Assembly (NCBI RefSeq): GCF_004803405.1
Contig: NZ_SSXI01000333.1
Coordinates: forward strand, 1-33,528
Direction of reading: 5' to 3'
DNA: 33,528 nt
Source of the DNA: Nocardioides sp.
Lineage (GTDB): Bacteria; Actinomycetota; Actinomycetes; Propionibacteriales; Nocardioidaceae
The notes under the pieces are model-generated. The model made no database searches. It was given only the letters and a program-made list of their open reading frames with translations, and had not been told where the DNA came from. Each line of letters starts with the position of its first letter. Position 1 is the first letter of the stretch. Below are positions 1 to 7,772 of this stretch, piece by piece. The position numbers and the translations under genes were made by a program.

Positions 1-41
1 TGGATGTCGAAGGGCCTACGCACTAATCGACACGTCCGGTC

Positions 42-533
42 ATGCTGCCCGGCGTGCGCGGTGCAGCGGATGAGCGGTTGCACCGTGACGCCGAGGCATT
101 CTCTGTGGTTGGACGTGTCGTGAACAGCCTGGGCTGGGAGATCTTCCGCGGCCAGTTCGCCGGTCTCCTAGCCGGCGCAACCAGTGGCGCCGTGCTAGCG
201 GTGCTGCTGAGCGGCGTCGATCCGATGTGGCATGAGTCCGCGGTTCTGATCTCGCTCTCCGGCATGCTCATGGGTGGATTCCTCGGTGGTGTTAGCGGAT
301 CCGTTGCTGGCTTGACCCTTCGGTTCATGCGCCGCGTGCCCGTGGGCTTAGCCGCGACTACGACTGGGCTGGTGGTGGCTCTGACGGTCGCGGTGACGCT
401 GTTCCTGATCGGCTGGACCTCTCCGTCGCCGAACCCCTGGAGGTTTCCGGGCGTCATCGGTGGCTTCGCTGGGGTCTCTGCGGCGTGCGCGACGCCGTGG
501 ATTCGCCGCTCGCCGACTAATGCCTCCCATTGA
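42..533 (+). CDS. Small polytopic membrane protein, unknown function
   Basis: I do not recognise a family. The 163-residue product has a polar N-terminus and four likely membrane segments, at about residues 37-58, 67-92, 101-125 and 135-152, rich in Gly, Ala and Val. There is a short periplasmic or cytoplasmic basic tail. No catalytic motif is visible. The ATG at 42 has no clear ribosome binding site, and an in-frame GTG at 120 (residue 27) would still keep all four segments, so the start is uncertain. The next 195 bases, up to the end of the convergent tetR-type gene, show no coding signal or strong hairpin. Confidence 0.5.
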   Translation: MLPGVRGAADERLHRDAEAFSVVGRVVNSLGWEIFRGQFAGLLAGATSGAVLAVLLSGVDPMWHESAVLISLSGMLMGGFLGGVSGSVAGLTLRFMRRVPVGLAATTTGLVVALTVAVTLFLIGWTSPSPNPWRFPGVIGGFAGVSAACATPWIRRSPTNASH

Positions 534-728
534 CAGTTTCTGTCTCTCGGCACGCGACAGACTGCTGCATCCGCACTCTGATGCCGCGTTGAGGGCGTTC
601 CGGTAGGGCGCGTCATTCCGCCGCGTGCGACTCAGCCGGCACTCCGCATCTCGCGAGCCTGGCCCGCAAGCACCCCGTCCGCGAGAGTAAACCGCCGGTC
701 GAGGTCGGGCACGTGTTCCTGGTGTAGT

Positions 729-1286
729 TCAGCCGAGCAGCAGGTCCACCGCGGGGTCGACCAGCCGGACCCACCGGTCGCCGCCGGGGTCGTTGCTGAC
801 CTGCTGGGTGGCCAGTCCGGACAGGACCGCGGTCCATAGATCGACCTGGCCGGGCTCGGTCAGGCCCGCCTGGGCGAGGATCTCGACGCCGCGCGCGTAG
901 ACCTCCTCGGCCAGCGCGTACGACGCGGCCGTCGGGGAGAAGCCGGGTATCACCCGCAGGAAGAGCAGGTTGAGCCGTGCCGGATCCGCCACCGCGAACT
1001 CGACAAAGGTGCGCGCCGCGGCCCTGGCCGCCTCGCGCGGATCGCTCGGCAGTTCGACGGCATCGGCACGAGCGATGAAGGCCCGGTAGCCGTCCGCGAA
1101 CATCGCGTCGTAGATCTCGTGCTTGCTCGCAAAGTGGGCGTAGAGGGAGGGGGCGCGGATTCCGACCGCTGTCGCCAGTTCCCGCATCGTCCAGCCGGTC
1201 AGCCCCCGCGCGCGGGCCAGCTCCCAGCCGGCCTCCAGGATCTGCTCGCGTGTGACCCGGCGACGGGTCGTGGTCTTGCTCGGCAT
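729..1286 (-). CDS. TetR/AcrR family transcriptional regulator
   Basis: This 185-residue protein has a TetR N-terminal DNA-binding domain at about residues 11-60. The turn and recognition helix include GIRAPSLYAHFASK, which matches the family pattern xxxSLYxHFxxK. The C-terminal part, with VEFAVADPARLNLLFLRV, resembles the WHG-type ligand/dimer domain of actinobacterial TetR proteins. It is transcribed divergently from the DinB-type enzyme at 1393, and the 106-bp gap holds two copies of a palindrome (1304-1320 and 1352-1368) that are the obvious operators. It therefore probably represses itself and the enzyme/mutase pair. The ligand cannot be read from sequence; given the neighbours an aromatic or nitroaromatic compound is a guess. 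Confidence 0.9.
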   Translation of the reverse strand: MPSKTTTRRRVTREQILEAGWELARARGLTGWTMRELATAVGIRAPSLYAHFASKHEIYDAMFADGYRAFIARADAVELPSDPREAARAAARTFVEFAVADPARLNLLFLRVIPGFSPTAASYALAEEVYARGVEILAQAGLTEPGQVDLWTAVLSGLATQQVSNDPGGDRWVRLVDPAVDLLLG

Positions 1287-1303
1287 GGTTCCTCCTCCCG
1301 AAA

Positions 1304-1320
1304 TCCTAACTTTGTTCGGA
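1304..1320. promoter_or_regulatory. TetR operator copy 1 (imperfect palindrome)
   Basis: The site TCCTAACTTTGTTCGGA is an inverted repeat, TCCTAAC-TTT-GTTCGGA, with one mismatch between arms. It lies 18 bases upstream of the tetR-type start. It matches the second copy at 16 of 17 positions, and the two centres are 48 bp apart. Position and symmetry fit a TetR dimer site; binding is inferred. Confidence 0.75.
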
Positions 1321-1351
1321 CCGGTCTTGACGCGAGTTCAGGCGTGGCCCA

Positions 1352-1368
1352 TCCTAACTTTGTTAGGA
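1352..1368. promoter_or_regulatory. TetR operator copy 2 (perfect palindrome)
   Basis: The site TCCTAACTTTGTTAGGA has perfect 7-bp arms (TCCTAAC / GTTAGGA) around TTT. It ends 24 bases before the GTG start at 1393, so it should overlap the promoter of the enzyme and mutase genes. With copy 1 it gives each divergent promoter its own operator. Confidence 0.8.
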
Positions 1369-1392
1369 CTTCTGCGCGACTAAGAGGCTCCC

Positions 1393-2157
1393 GTGACCAC
1401 CATCGACACCATCCCGCGGATCACCCGTGGCGGCGCCGCGGAACGACTGGCGACCGCGGCATTCGACCAGCTCCTCGCGCTCCTCGATCAGCTGAGCGTC
1501 GACGAGTGGGATGCGCCGACGGATTGCCCGGGGTGGACGGTCGCGGACATGGTGGGCCACCTGCTCGGCTCCGCGAAGAGCTATGCGTCGGTGCGGGAGC
1601 AGGTCCGCCAGCAGATGTGGGGGTTTCGGCATCGTCGGGAGTTCGACGGCAACCCACTGGACGCCATCAATGCGCTCCAGATCGAGGACCACCGGACGCT
1701 GGCGCCGGCCGAGCGAGTGGCGGCCCTGCGGGCCGCAGCCGCCCCCTCTGTCCGTGGTCGGATGCGGATCCCTGCGGCGTTCCGCCGGATCAGCGGGTCG
1801 GTTGCCGCCGGCGGGTCGACCGCGGCCGGGATGCCCTCGCGGGACACCCTGGGACATCTGGTGGACGTGATCATCACCCGGGATGTGTGGACGCACCGGG
1901 TCGACATCGCCCGGGCCACCGGACGAGACCTACCCCTCGACCCCGAGACCGACGGCGCGATCGTTGCCGACGTGGTCGCCGAGTGGGCCGGGCGGCACGG
2001 GCAGCCTTTCGAACTCACCCTCACTGGGCCCGCCGGCGGCGCCTTCGCCCAGGGCGACGAAGGTGAGCGGCTCGAGCTGGACGCGGTGGAGTTCTGTCGA
2101 GTGCTCTCGGGTCGTGCCGACGGGGACGGCTTGCTCGGGGTGCGGGTCCTGTTCTGA
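1393..2157 (+). CDS. Maleylpyruvate isomerase family (mycothiol-dependent, DinB-like) protein
   Basis: The 254-residue product matches the MDMPI N-terminal/DinB-like fold of actinobacteria, in which a metal centre helps activate mycothiol. Visible family marks are CPGWTVADMVGHLL (residues 45-58) and RDVWTHRVDIARATGR (163-178). A likely metal triad is His56, Asp164 and His168, the last two separated by four as in the Glu-x3-His of characterised maleylpyruvate isomerase. GTG at 1393 is preceded by AAGAGG. The gene is under the divergent TetR operators and is followed 97 bp later by a hydroxylaminobenzene mutase-like gene. The true substrate is unknown; many family members are annotated only as mycothiol-dependent transferases. 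A detoxification role is inferred from context. Confidence 0.85.
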   Translation: MTTIDTIPRITRGGAAERLATAAFDQLLALLDQLSVDEWDAPTDCPGWTVADMVGHLLGSAKSYASVREQVRQQMWGFRHRREFDGNPLDAINALQIEDHRTLAPAERVAALRAAAAPSVRGRMRIPAAFRRISGSVAAGGSTAAGMPSRDTLGHLVDVIITRDVWTHRVDIARATGRDLPLDPETDGAIVADVVAEWAGRHGQPFELTLTGPAGGAFAQGDEGERLELDAVEFCRVLSGRADGDGLLGVRVLF

Positions 2158-2254
2158 GCCCAACGGGCTCTCCGACGAATGTCGGCATCGGGGCCCTTGT
2201 CGCGACGCCAGACAGGGCCGGCGCCGATCGAACAACTTGGGAGGAACGACCTCA

Positions 2255-2665
2255 ATGAGACTGGATGATGCACTTCTGGCACTTGGCGTGGCGCTCTTCT
2301 TCGCCGGTCTCGTCAGTGGCTTGGTGATCCCGAAGCTGCCCATCCCGAGGTTGGGCCTAACCAGTCACCTCGAAGGCACCCAAAACGGCATGTTCCTCAT
2401 CCTCGCCGGGCTGATCTGGGGTCGCCTCGAGCTCGGCGAGACGTGGCTACAAATTGCCTTCTGGACCCTGCTGTACGGAACTTGGGCCAACTGGGGCGCC
2501 ACCCTGCTGGCGGGCATCTGGGGCACCGGCAAGGTCACGCCGATCAGTTCTGGGTGCCGCACTGGAAAGCCGGTCCACGAGAAGATCGTGTCCACGATGC
2601 TCATCGGCGTCGGCATCACGGATCTGATCGCGGTGACGATCATCTTCATCGGTCTGGTGGCCTAG
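2255..2665 (+). CDS. Hydroxylaminobenzene mutase-like small membrane protein
   Basis: The 136-residue protein has four likely membrane helices (about 7-26, 43-57, 66-89, 112-135). It carries GLVIPKLPIPRLGLTSHLEG, then NGMFLILAGLIW and YGTWANWGATLLAGIWG, a pattern I recognise from hydroxylaminobenzene mutases (HabA type, about 135 residues), which rearrange hydroxylaminobenzene to 2-aminophenol in nitrobenzene degradation. Styrene oxide isomerase is a small integral membrane enzyme with similar motifs, and His38 here is the candidate equivalent of its haem-ligand histidine. The ATG at 2255 has a good GGGAGGAACG site at 2239-2248. It probably shares the TetR-controlled transcript with the upstream enzyme. 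The family call is from memory of the motif pattern; substrate is unproven. Confidence 0.75.
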   Translation: MRLDDALLALGVALFFAGLVSGLVIPKLPIPRLGLTSHLEGTQNGMFLILAGLIWGRLELGETWLQIAFWTLLYGTWANWGATLLAGIWGTGKVTPISSGCRTGKPVHEKIVSTMLIGVGITDLIAVTIIFIGLVA

Positions 2666-2949
2666 GCGTGAAGGTCGCTGCGACGACCGGGCCCCAATGG
2701 AACCCTAATCGGGCAGGCCACGGGTTGGGGTCTCCAAAGGACACAAGCTTGCTAACGTGCATCGAGCGCGGCACTTCGTGGGCGCGTCTTTCCGCCGCGA
2801 AGGACGCCTTGCGATCCCGGCGGTCGGGTGTGACAGCGGGCCACGAATGACAGTCCCGAATTCGGACTGCTCGGGGCAAGCGGAATCGATCCGCTTGTGA
2901 CGGCGGTTGTCGCACGCCGCGTCTTGCATGACGCAGCAGACCCGCGTGC
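2666..2949. other. Intergenic region, no gene seen
   Basis: These 284 bases separate the convergent mutase-like gene and the DUF6196-like gene. Open frames here are short and arginine/proline-rich without a ribosome binding site. No strong terminator hairpin was found. Confidence 0.5.
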
Positions 2950-3387
2950 CTATTGACGGCCGGCGGCGGCCAGACTCCGCACGTGCGCGACGGCCTCGTC
3001 CAAGAGCGGTGCGGGGACCAGCCAGTAGTCGTAGATGCCGCCCTGCGCGGAGTTGTAGCCGCAGAGCACGGCCACCCCGGTCCCGAAGCGGTCCTTGAGT
3101 TCTCCGGCAAGCCAGCCCACGAAGCCGCTGTTGTCGTCTGCGGTTGGAAAGTGGATGGAGAAGGCACCGAAGACCTCCGCCTCACCACCGCGCGACGGCT
3201 CGAGGATCGACCAGCACTCCTCGTCACGCACCAGCGCCAGCGCGTCGACGGAAGGCTGCGGAACCGCCCCTGCGGGGTGCTCGTGATACGACCACCGCCC
3301 AGGCAGTACGTCGAGGGTGGCCTCTGCCAGCACTCGGCGCAGCCGCAGGCGAGTTTCCTCTGGCGTCTCGTGGCTGATGGTGACCAT
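2950..3387 (-). CDS. DUF6196-like hypothetical protein
   Basis: The 145-residue protein begins ISHETPEETRLRLRRVL and contains DNSGFVGWLAGELKDRFGTG, CGYNSAQGGIYDYW and a terminal acidic/alanine helix. This resembles the DUF6196 family as I remember it, which has no assigned reaction. There is no signal peptide or membrane segment, so it is probably cytoplasmic. The frame shows good codon bias and the ATG at 3387 is the first start of the conserved block. It stands alone: the mutase-like gene converges on it and the lipoprotein gene diverges from it. I infer no function. Confidence 0.7.
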   Translation of the reverse strand: MVTISHETPEETRLRLRRVLAEATLDVLPGRWSYHEHPAGAVPQPSVDALALVRDEECWSILEPSRGGEAEVFGAFSIHFPTADDNSGFVGWLAGELKDRFGTGVAVLCGYNSAQGGIYDYWLVPAPLLDEAVAHVRSLAAAGRQ

Positions 3388-3654
3388 GGAACGTCAACCG
3401 CCGGGCGCCATCCTGAGATTCCCGTCGCGCTCGTGCCGTTCCTCGAACGGACGCGCCGGGCAGGCGCTGAGGTGCGTCTTACCAGCGCTCGTGCACGTCG
3501 GGTGGGCCGCGGACCGGCATCTGCCGCGATCGGGCTTGTCCGTCCGACATCCCGTAGGCGGTCGCTTGGCGACGTCTGCCCCGTGCAGAACGAGAGTCGC
3601 TACGTGGCCACGCCATTCCCAACCACAACCAACCCACGCACCTACGCTTCGAGC

Positions 3655-4524
3655 ATGGGATCGGAGGCGGGTGCTCGGGTGGCGGTCGCCGCGATGCTCC
3701 TGATGGTGGCCCTCGCCAGCCTGACGGGCTGCTCGACGTCGAATCCCCACGATGCCCCCGTGCCCGCTCCGGCGCCGATGGAACGCGGATCCACGTCCAC
3801 CCCCGATGGCAGCCCGACCGAGACCACCAGACCGCGCGAGCCGCGCGCCACCCGCTACCGGCCGTACCCCACCGAGATCGACGGCGCTGCGAAGCGCACC
3901 GCCGCACGCGCGATCGAGGCGCTGCCCGACGTACGGCGGGTGACGTACACGCAGTACTTCGGGTACCTGCCGCCCAAGGCGAGCATCCTGGTCGAAGCGG
4001 ACTTCGCGAACGGCGGCGGCACGACCTACGACGTGCGGATCAGTAAGACCCGAGACGGGTGGCGGACAGATCAGATCATCGCCCCCACGGCATCGCCGCC
4101 CCTGCAGGATCCGGGGCCGTTGATCCGTCGAGTGCTGAGCAATGACCGGATCACCTTGCCCTGGGCCGGTCGCATCGACGTCGCGGCGGGGCTGGTCTCG
4201 GACGCGGTGCTCCGATCCATGCTGACGGTGGCGAGACGGCACCGGATAGGTATCAGCGTGCTCATCTCGGCCCACCCGGTGCATGTTTTCGGCACCGACC
4301 GGCGCAGCAACCATCCCGACGGACTCGCCTACGACATCGGGACCATCGACGGCCGGCTTGTCGTCGACCCCGCCGCGGCCGGGCCAGTGCGTCAGGTGAT
4401 GCGGATTGCGGCGGGCACCGGCGCCGATCAGGTGGGCGGCCCCGACGACCTGGACCTCGACGGACGGCAGTACTTCTCCGACCCCACGCACAGCGACCAC
4501 GTGCATGTGGGTTTCAGCGGTTGA
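3655..4524 (+). CDS. Lipoprotein with LAS-type (M15-like) metallopeptidase signature
   Basis: The 289-residue product starts with a lipoprotein signal peptide whose lipobox is LTGC (Cys26). A proline/serine/threonine-rich linker follows to about residue 65, then a region of unknown fold. The C-terminus has SNHPDGLAYDIGTIDG with His220 and Asp227, and SDHVHVGF with His282 and His284. His-x6-Asp followed by His-x-His is the zinc-site pattern of LAS peptidases (VanY, MepA, D,D-carboxypeptidases), so it may cut peptidoglycan cross-links or stems on the outer face of the membrane. The frame stays open far upstream, but ATG at 3655 places the signal peptide at the N-terminus. The 267 bases before it contain no gene that I can support. 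Family membership is inferred from the motif only. Confidence 0.8.
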   Translation: MGSEAGARVAVAAMLLMVALASLTGCSTSNPHDAPVPAPAPMERGSTSTPDGSPTETTRPREPRATRYRPYPTEIDGAAKRTAARAIEALPDVRRVTYTQYFGYLPPKASILVEADFANGGGTTYDVRISKTRDGWRTDQIIAPTASPPLQDPGPLIRRVLSNDRITLPWAGRIDVAAGLVSDAVLRSMLTVARRHRIGISVLISAHPVHVFGTDRRSNHPDGLAYDIGTIDGRLVVDPAAAGPVRQVMRIAAGTGADQVGGPDDLDLDGRQYFSDPTHSDHVHVGFSG

Positions 4525-4680
4525 GTAGACAGACCATGCGTTGATCTCGACCTGCGTCTAACCGCCGCTGTTGGCGCACCGAGGGAAGGCCGGCCCCCGC
4601 GATCACAACGCTTCCGGTTGTCGACGAACGCAACCGCGGCCCAGGTTGTGAGCCCGGTGTTGGGAGCGCCGCTGCGTTGT

Positions 4681-5742
4681 CTACCGGCCAGGAAGCTCGG
4701 AACGCGTGCTGCCCCTCGCGACGACGGACCACGGTGCGGGAGTCGGGTCTTCGCGACCGAGCGCAACGCGGGCGCAGGAGGCTCCTTGGTCGCGTAGGGA
4801 CTGGGCGACGGTGGTCAGATCCAGTTGCTCGGCGACGGCGAGGTCGTTCCACCCCGTCACCGCGAGATCGTCTGGGATGGCGCGGCCCACCAGTCGCGCC
4901 GCGTAAACCACTCCGACCGCCAACTGGTCGCTCATGGCGGCGATGGCATCCGGTGGCTGTGGGGCCGCGAGCAGGTCCCGGGTAATCCGTTCGGCCTCGG
5001 TCGTGTCGTTGCGGGAGCAGACGGCGACCACCACGTCGTCCCACGCGAAGCCGACGTCTTCCGCGGCCTGCCGGTATCCCGCCAGTCGTGCGCGCGTCAC
5101 CGGGAACAGGACGTTGTCGATGTCGGGTCCGCGGCTGACGCTGCTGACCCGGTCCCGGCCGAGCGGCTGGCTCAGGACGGCAGGATGCCGGGCCGCGGCG
5201 AACGCGCGGGTTCCGACGGCGCGAGCCGCCGCCTGGTTGTCGATGGTCACCAGCGCCAGTCCGGCCACAGTCGGCCCGCCGTGGATCACCGCCGGTCGCC
5301 GCGTCGCACGGATAGCTCCCACCGCGGGGTCGTCGTCGGACGTCGTCCAGACGATGAAGCCGTCGACCGCTGCGTCCGTGATCCGGGTGACGTCCTCGGC
5401 AGCCCCGGTGATCGGCAGGATGGTCATGCCGTACCCATGCTCGGCGCAGACCTCGGCGATCCCGGCCAGGAAGGTCACCGCTCCCGGATCGTCGAAGGCG
5501 TACGTCAGGTGCTCCCCCAGGACGACACCCAGGGTGAGCGTGCTCCCGCGCCGCAGCGATCGGGCCCTCGGGTCGGGACCGCCGTACCCGAGCTCGTTGG
5601 CCGCGGCCAGAACCTTGGCCCGGGCACGGTCGGACACCCGGCCCGGACGGCTGTAGGTGTACGACGCGGTCATCAAGGAGACACCGGCGGTCTCGGCCAC
5701 CTCCGCGAGCGTCGGACGCTTCGAACCGGCATGTGACGGCAT
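4681..5742 (-). CDS. LacI family transcriptional regulator with unusual recognition helix
   Basis: The 353-residue protein has an N-terminal LacI helix-turn-helix at about residues 10-55 (TLAEVAETAGVSLMTASYTY...), a hinge, and a periplasmic-binding-protein-like effector domain from about residue 70, ending with GWNDLAVAEQLDLTTVAQSL. The recognition helix reads SLMTASYTYS where most LacI proteins have xxTVSRVLN, so its operator should differ from the family norm. It is divergent from an MFS gene, with a perfect palindrome at 5757-5772 between them. ATG at 5742 fits the HTH; upstream in-frame codons run into the operator and the MFS gene. Its effector is unknown, possibly a sugar or nucleoside exported or imported by the MFS protein. 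Confidence 0.88.
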   Translation of the reverse strand: MPSHAGSKRPTLAEVAETAGVSLMTASYTYSRPGRVSDRARAKVLAAANELGYGGPDPRARSLRRGSTLTLGVVLGEHLTYAFDDPGAVTFLAGIAEVCAEHGYGMTILPITGAAEDVTRITDAAVDGFIVWTTSDDDPAVGAIRATRRPAVIHGGPTVAGLALVTIDNQAAARAVGTRAFAAARHPAVLSQPLGRDRVSSVSRGPDIDNVLFPVTRARLAGYRQAAEDVGFAWDDVVVAVCSRNDTTEAERITRDLLAAPQPPDAIAAMSDQLAVGVVYAARLVGRAIPDDLAVTGWNDLAVAEQLDLTTVAQSLRDQGASCARVALGREDPTPAPWSVVARGSTRSELPGR

Positions 5743-5756
5743 GGTTCGAGCGTACC

Positions 5757-5772
5757 TGTGTAACCTTACACA
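5757..5772. promoter_or_regulatory. LacI-type operator, perfect 16-bp palindrome
   Basis: TGTGTAACCTTACACA has perfect 7-bp arms, TGTGTAA/TTACACA, around CC. It lies 14 bases upstream of the lacI-type ATG and one base upstream of the GTG chosen for the MFS gene. A dimer bound there would block both promoters. The contact is inferred from position and symmetry. Confidence 0.8.
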
Positions 5773-5773
5773 C

Positions 5774-6973
5774 GTGGCCGGCTTCTCCCGCGATCCACTC
5801 ACCTGGACGGCGTACGTCGTCCTCGGCTGGTTCGCCTACCTTCAGGCGGCGCCCGGCCTCGTCGTCCCGCATCTTCGCCGCGAGCTCGAGCTGAGCTATG
5901 GGACGGGCGGGCTCTACGTCACCGCATTCGCGGCCGGCAGCACACTCGCGGGCGTGCTGTCCGCAAGACTCGAACGCGGCCTCGGGCGAGGCCCACTGCT
6001 GTGGTCTTCAGCTGCGCTCATGGGCGCTGGCGCGATCGGACTGACGCTCGGCCGCACCACCGGTGTCACCATGGGCTCGGTGCTCGTCATGGGCCTCGGT
6101 GGCGGGTTGGTGCTCGCGACGATCCAGGCCGCGCTGGCCGATCATCATGGCGAGCTGCGGACAGTCGCGCTGGCCGAGGCCAACGTGGCGGCCAGTTGCG
6201 GCTACCTCTCGCTGGTCGGGATGCTGGCACTGACCTCTGAACTCGGAGCGAACTGGCGAGCTCCGCTCCTTGCTTCGCTCGCCGTTCCGGCGTTGACATG
6301 GTGGCACGGCCGGAAGCTGTCGATCGCCGCATCACCACCTCCGCGTGGGTCGCAGGGGGATCGTCTCCGACTGCCCGCGTCCTTCTGGGTCGCGGCGGCC
6401 ATCGTGGTCTGCACGACCGCCGTGGAATGGTCGGTCACCGCATGGGGCGCCACGCTCGTCCAGGAAAGCACCCAGGTATCCGCGGACACCGCCATCTCAC
6501 TGATGGCCTGCTACTTCGGCGGGTTCCTGGCCGGGCGAGTCCTCGGCAGCCGCCTCGCGGCGCGTCACGATCCGACACGGCTGCTCGGCTGGGCGCTCGC
6601 GGCGACGGCCGCCGGGTTCGCGGTCGTCTGGCTGTCGGTCGAGCCGGCGCAGTCGGCCCCCGGACTGGCGCTCCTCGGCATGGGGATCGGCAACCTGTTC
6701 CCGATGGCGGTAGCCGCAGCAGTCGCTGTTGCACCCGAACAGGCCGGGAAGGTGAGCGGCCGGGTGGTCGCCGCATCTGCCGGCGCAGTCCTCTTCGCGC
6801 CACTGACGGTCGGAGTTCTCGCGGACGCAACATCGTTGAAGTCCGCGCTCATCCTCGTACCGATCCTGCTGGTCCTCTCGGCCGCATGTCTCGTCGCGCT
6901 CCACCGATCCCTAGCCGCGCACTGCCGGACCTCGACGCCCTTGTGTCCGACGCCCAAACGCTTCTTGCCGTAG
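5774..6973 (+). CDS. Major facilitator superfamily transporter
   Basis: The 399-residue protein has about twelve hydrophobic segments, starting at TAYVVLGWFAYLQAAPGLVVP. The short basic loop after the second segment (ARLERGLGRG) and the central loop near residue 195 (RKLSIAASPPPRGSQ) fit the two six-helix halves of MFS carriers. GTG at 5774 gives the shortest N-terminus that keeps the first helix. It directly abuts the operator, leaving no room for a Shine-Dalgarno site, so the mRNA may be leaderless or the start slightly different. It is divergent from the LacI regulator that probably controls it. The substrate cannot be told from sequence. Confidence 0.85.
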   Translation: MAGFSRDPLTWTAYVVLGWFAYLQAAPGLVVPHLRRELELSYGTGGLYVTAFAAGSTLAGVLSARLERGLGRGPLLWSSAALMGAGAIGLTLGRTTGVTMGSVLVMGLGGGLVLATIQAALADHHGELRTVALAEANVAASCGYLSLVGMLALTSELGANWRAPLLASLAVPALTWWHGRKLSIAASPPPRGSQGDRLRLPASFWVAAAIVVCTTAVEWSVTAWGATLVQESTQVSADTAISLMACYFGGFLAGRVLGSRLAARHDPTRLLGWALAATAAGFAVVWLSVEPAQSAPGLALLGMGIGNLFPMAVAAAVAVAPEQAGKVSGRVVAASAGAVLFAPLTVGVLADATSLKSALILVPILLVLSAACLVALHRSLAAHCRTSTPLCPTPKRFLP

Positions 6974-7012
6974 TCCTGCCTGCAGCAGCGCTGAAAGTTG
7001 CCTGAGGGATCA

Positions 7013-7033
7013 CGCGGTCCGCCTAGCACCGCG
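7013..7033. terminator. Possible weak hairpin between convergent genes
   Basis: CGCGGT and ACCGCG form a 6-bp stem with a 9-base loop, in the 88 bp between the convergent MFS gene and the sigma-factor partner gene. There is no U-tract; this is a weak call. Confidence 0.3.
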
Positions 7034-7061
7034 AACCGATCCTGGGGAGGCCGTCAGTGCC

Positions 7062-7772
7062 CTAGTCGGCGGGCACCACATGCTCGTCGTTCTCCCCGTC
7101 GAGCGGCTCTACGACCTCACCGTCGACCAGGTACTCAACAGTGAAGGTGGAAATGCCCGGCGGCACCTCGAGCACGTAGTACGTGCCGCCCTCGTGTTCG
7201 AACGTCTTGGCGTCGAACGGCTCGCCTCCGGCGAGGGTGACCCGCACCTGGTCGACGTCCGGGTGAAGGGCGCCCATCCACAGCATCCCGTCTCCGGCCA
7301 CTACGCCGCCGTCAGAGTCGTAGGTGTACGCGGGTGGAGCGACCTCGCCTCGCGGTGCGCAACCATCCTTGGTGGGTGGGCCGAAGAAGACGACGCTGGT
7401 GTTCCACTCCTGGCCGACGAGGTTGTTCTCCTCGGCGATCAGCTCTATGCCGGACGGCGAGCCCACGCAGTCCGAAGTCTCCCGGCCGTCCACGACCCAA
7501 TAGCGTTCGCCGTCGATGGTGCCGCTGATGATCGGGTTCTCCGGCGGGATCCGGTCCACGTACTCCGGGCCGAACCGCACCACCGCGGCCGCGACCAGCG
7601 GGATGGCGGCGATCGTCACGCCGACGCCCACCAGCAGCCCCCGGCGACGCCGGAGGCGAGGGACCGACACCGTTTCTTCGGTCGGACCCTCGTGCACCGT
7701 CGCGGCGACGGCCGCCAGAGTGCGACGCAGTCGCTGCTCCAGCTGGTGTTCGTGGTCGAGGTGCGTGGTCAT
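7062..7772 (-). CDS. Membrane-anchored protein paired with ECF sigma factor
   Basis: The 236-residue protein has a cytoplasmic N-terminal segment of about 44 residues, a run of arginines (RLRRRRG), one membrane helix at about 46-66, and an extracytoplasmic domain of about 165 residues ending in an acidic tail. Its start overlaps the stop of the sigma factor gene as ATGA, so the two are translationally coupled. That arrangement is typical of ECF sigma/anti-sigma pairs. I see no HxxxCxxC zinc anti-sigma motif in the N-terminus, so an anti-sigma role rests on context alone. It could be a signal sensor or merely a target of the sigma factor. Confidence 0.75.
   Translation of the reverse strand: MTTHLDHEHQLEQRLRRTLAAVAATVHEGPTEETVSVPRLRRRRGLLVGVGVTIAAIPLVAAAVVRFGPEYVDRIPPENPIISGTIDGERYWVVDGRETSDCVGSPSGIELIAEENNLVGQEWNTSVVFFGPPTKDGCAPRGEVAPPAYTYDSDGGVVAGDGMLWMGALHPDVDQVRVTLAGGEPFDAKTFEHEGGTYYVLEVPPGISTFTVEYLVDGEVVEPLDGENDEHVVPAD

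Noticed and set aside
4514..5872. 452-codon minus-strand frame over the LacI gene
   Set aside because: Its product is a low-complexity Arg/Gly/Pro chain; the LacI frame with HTH and effector domain is the real one.
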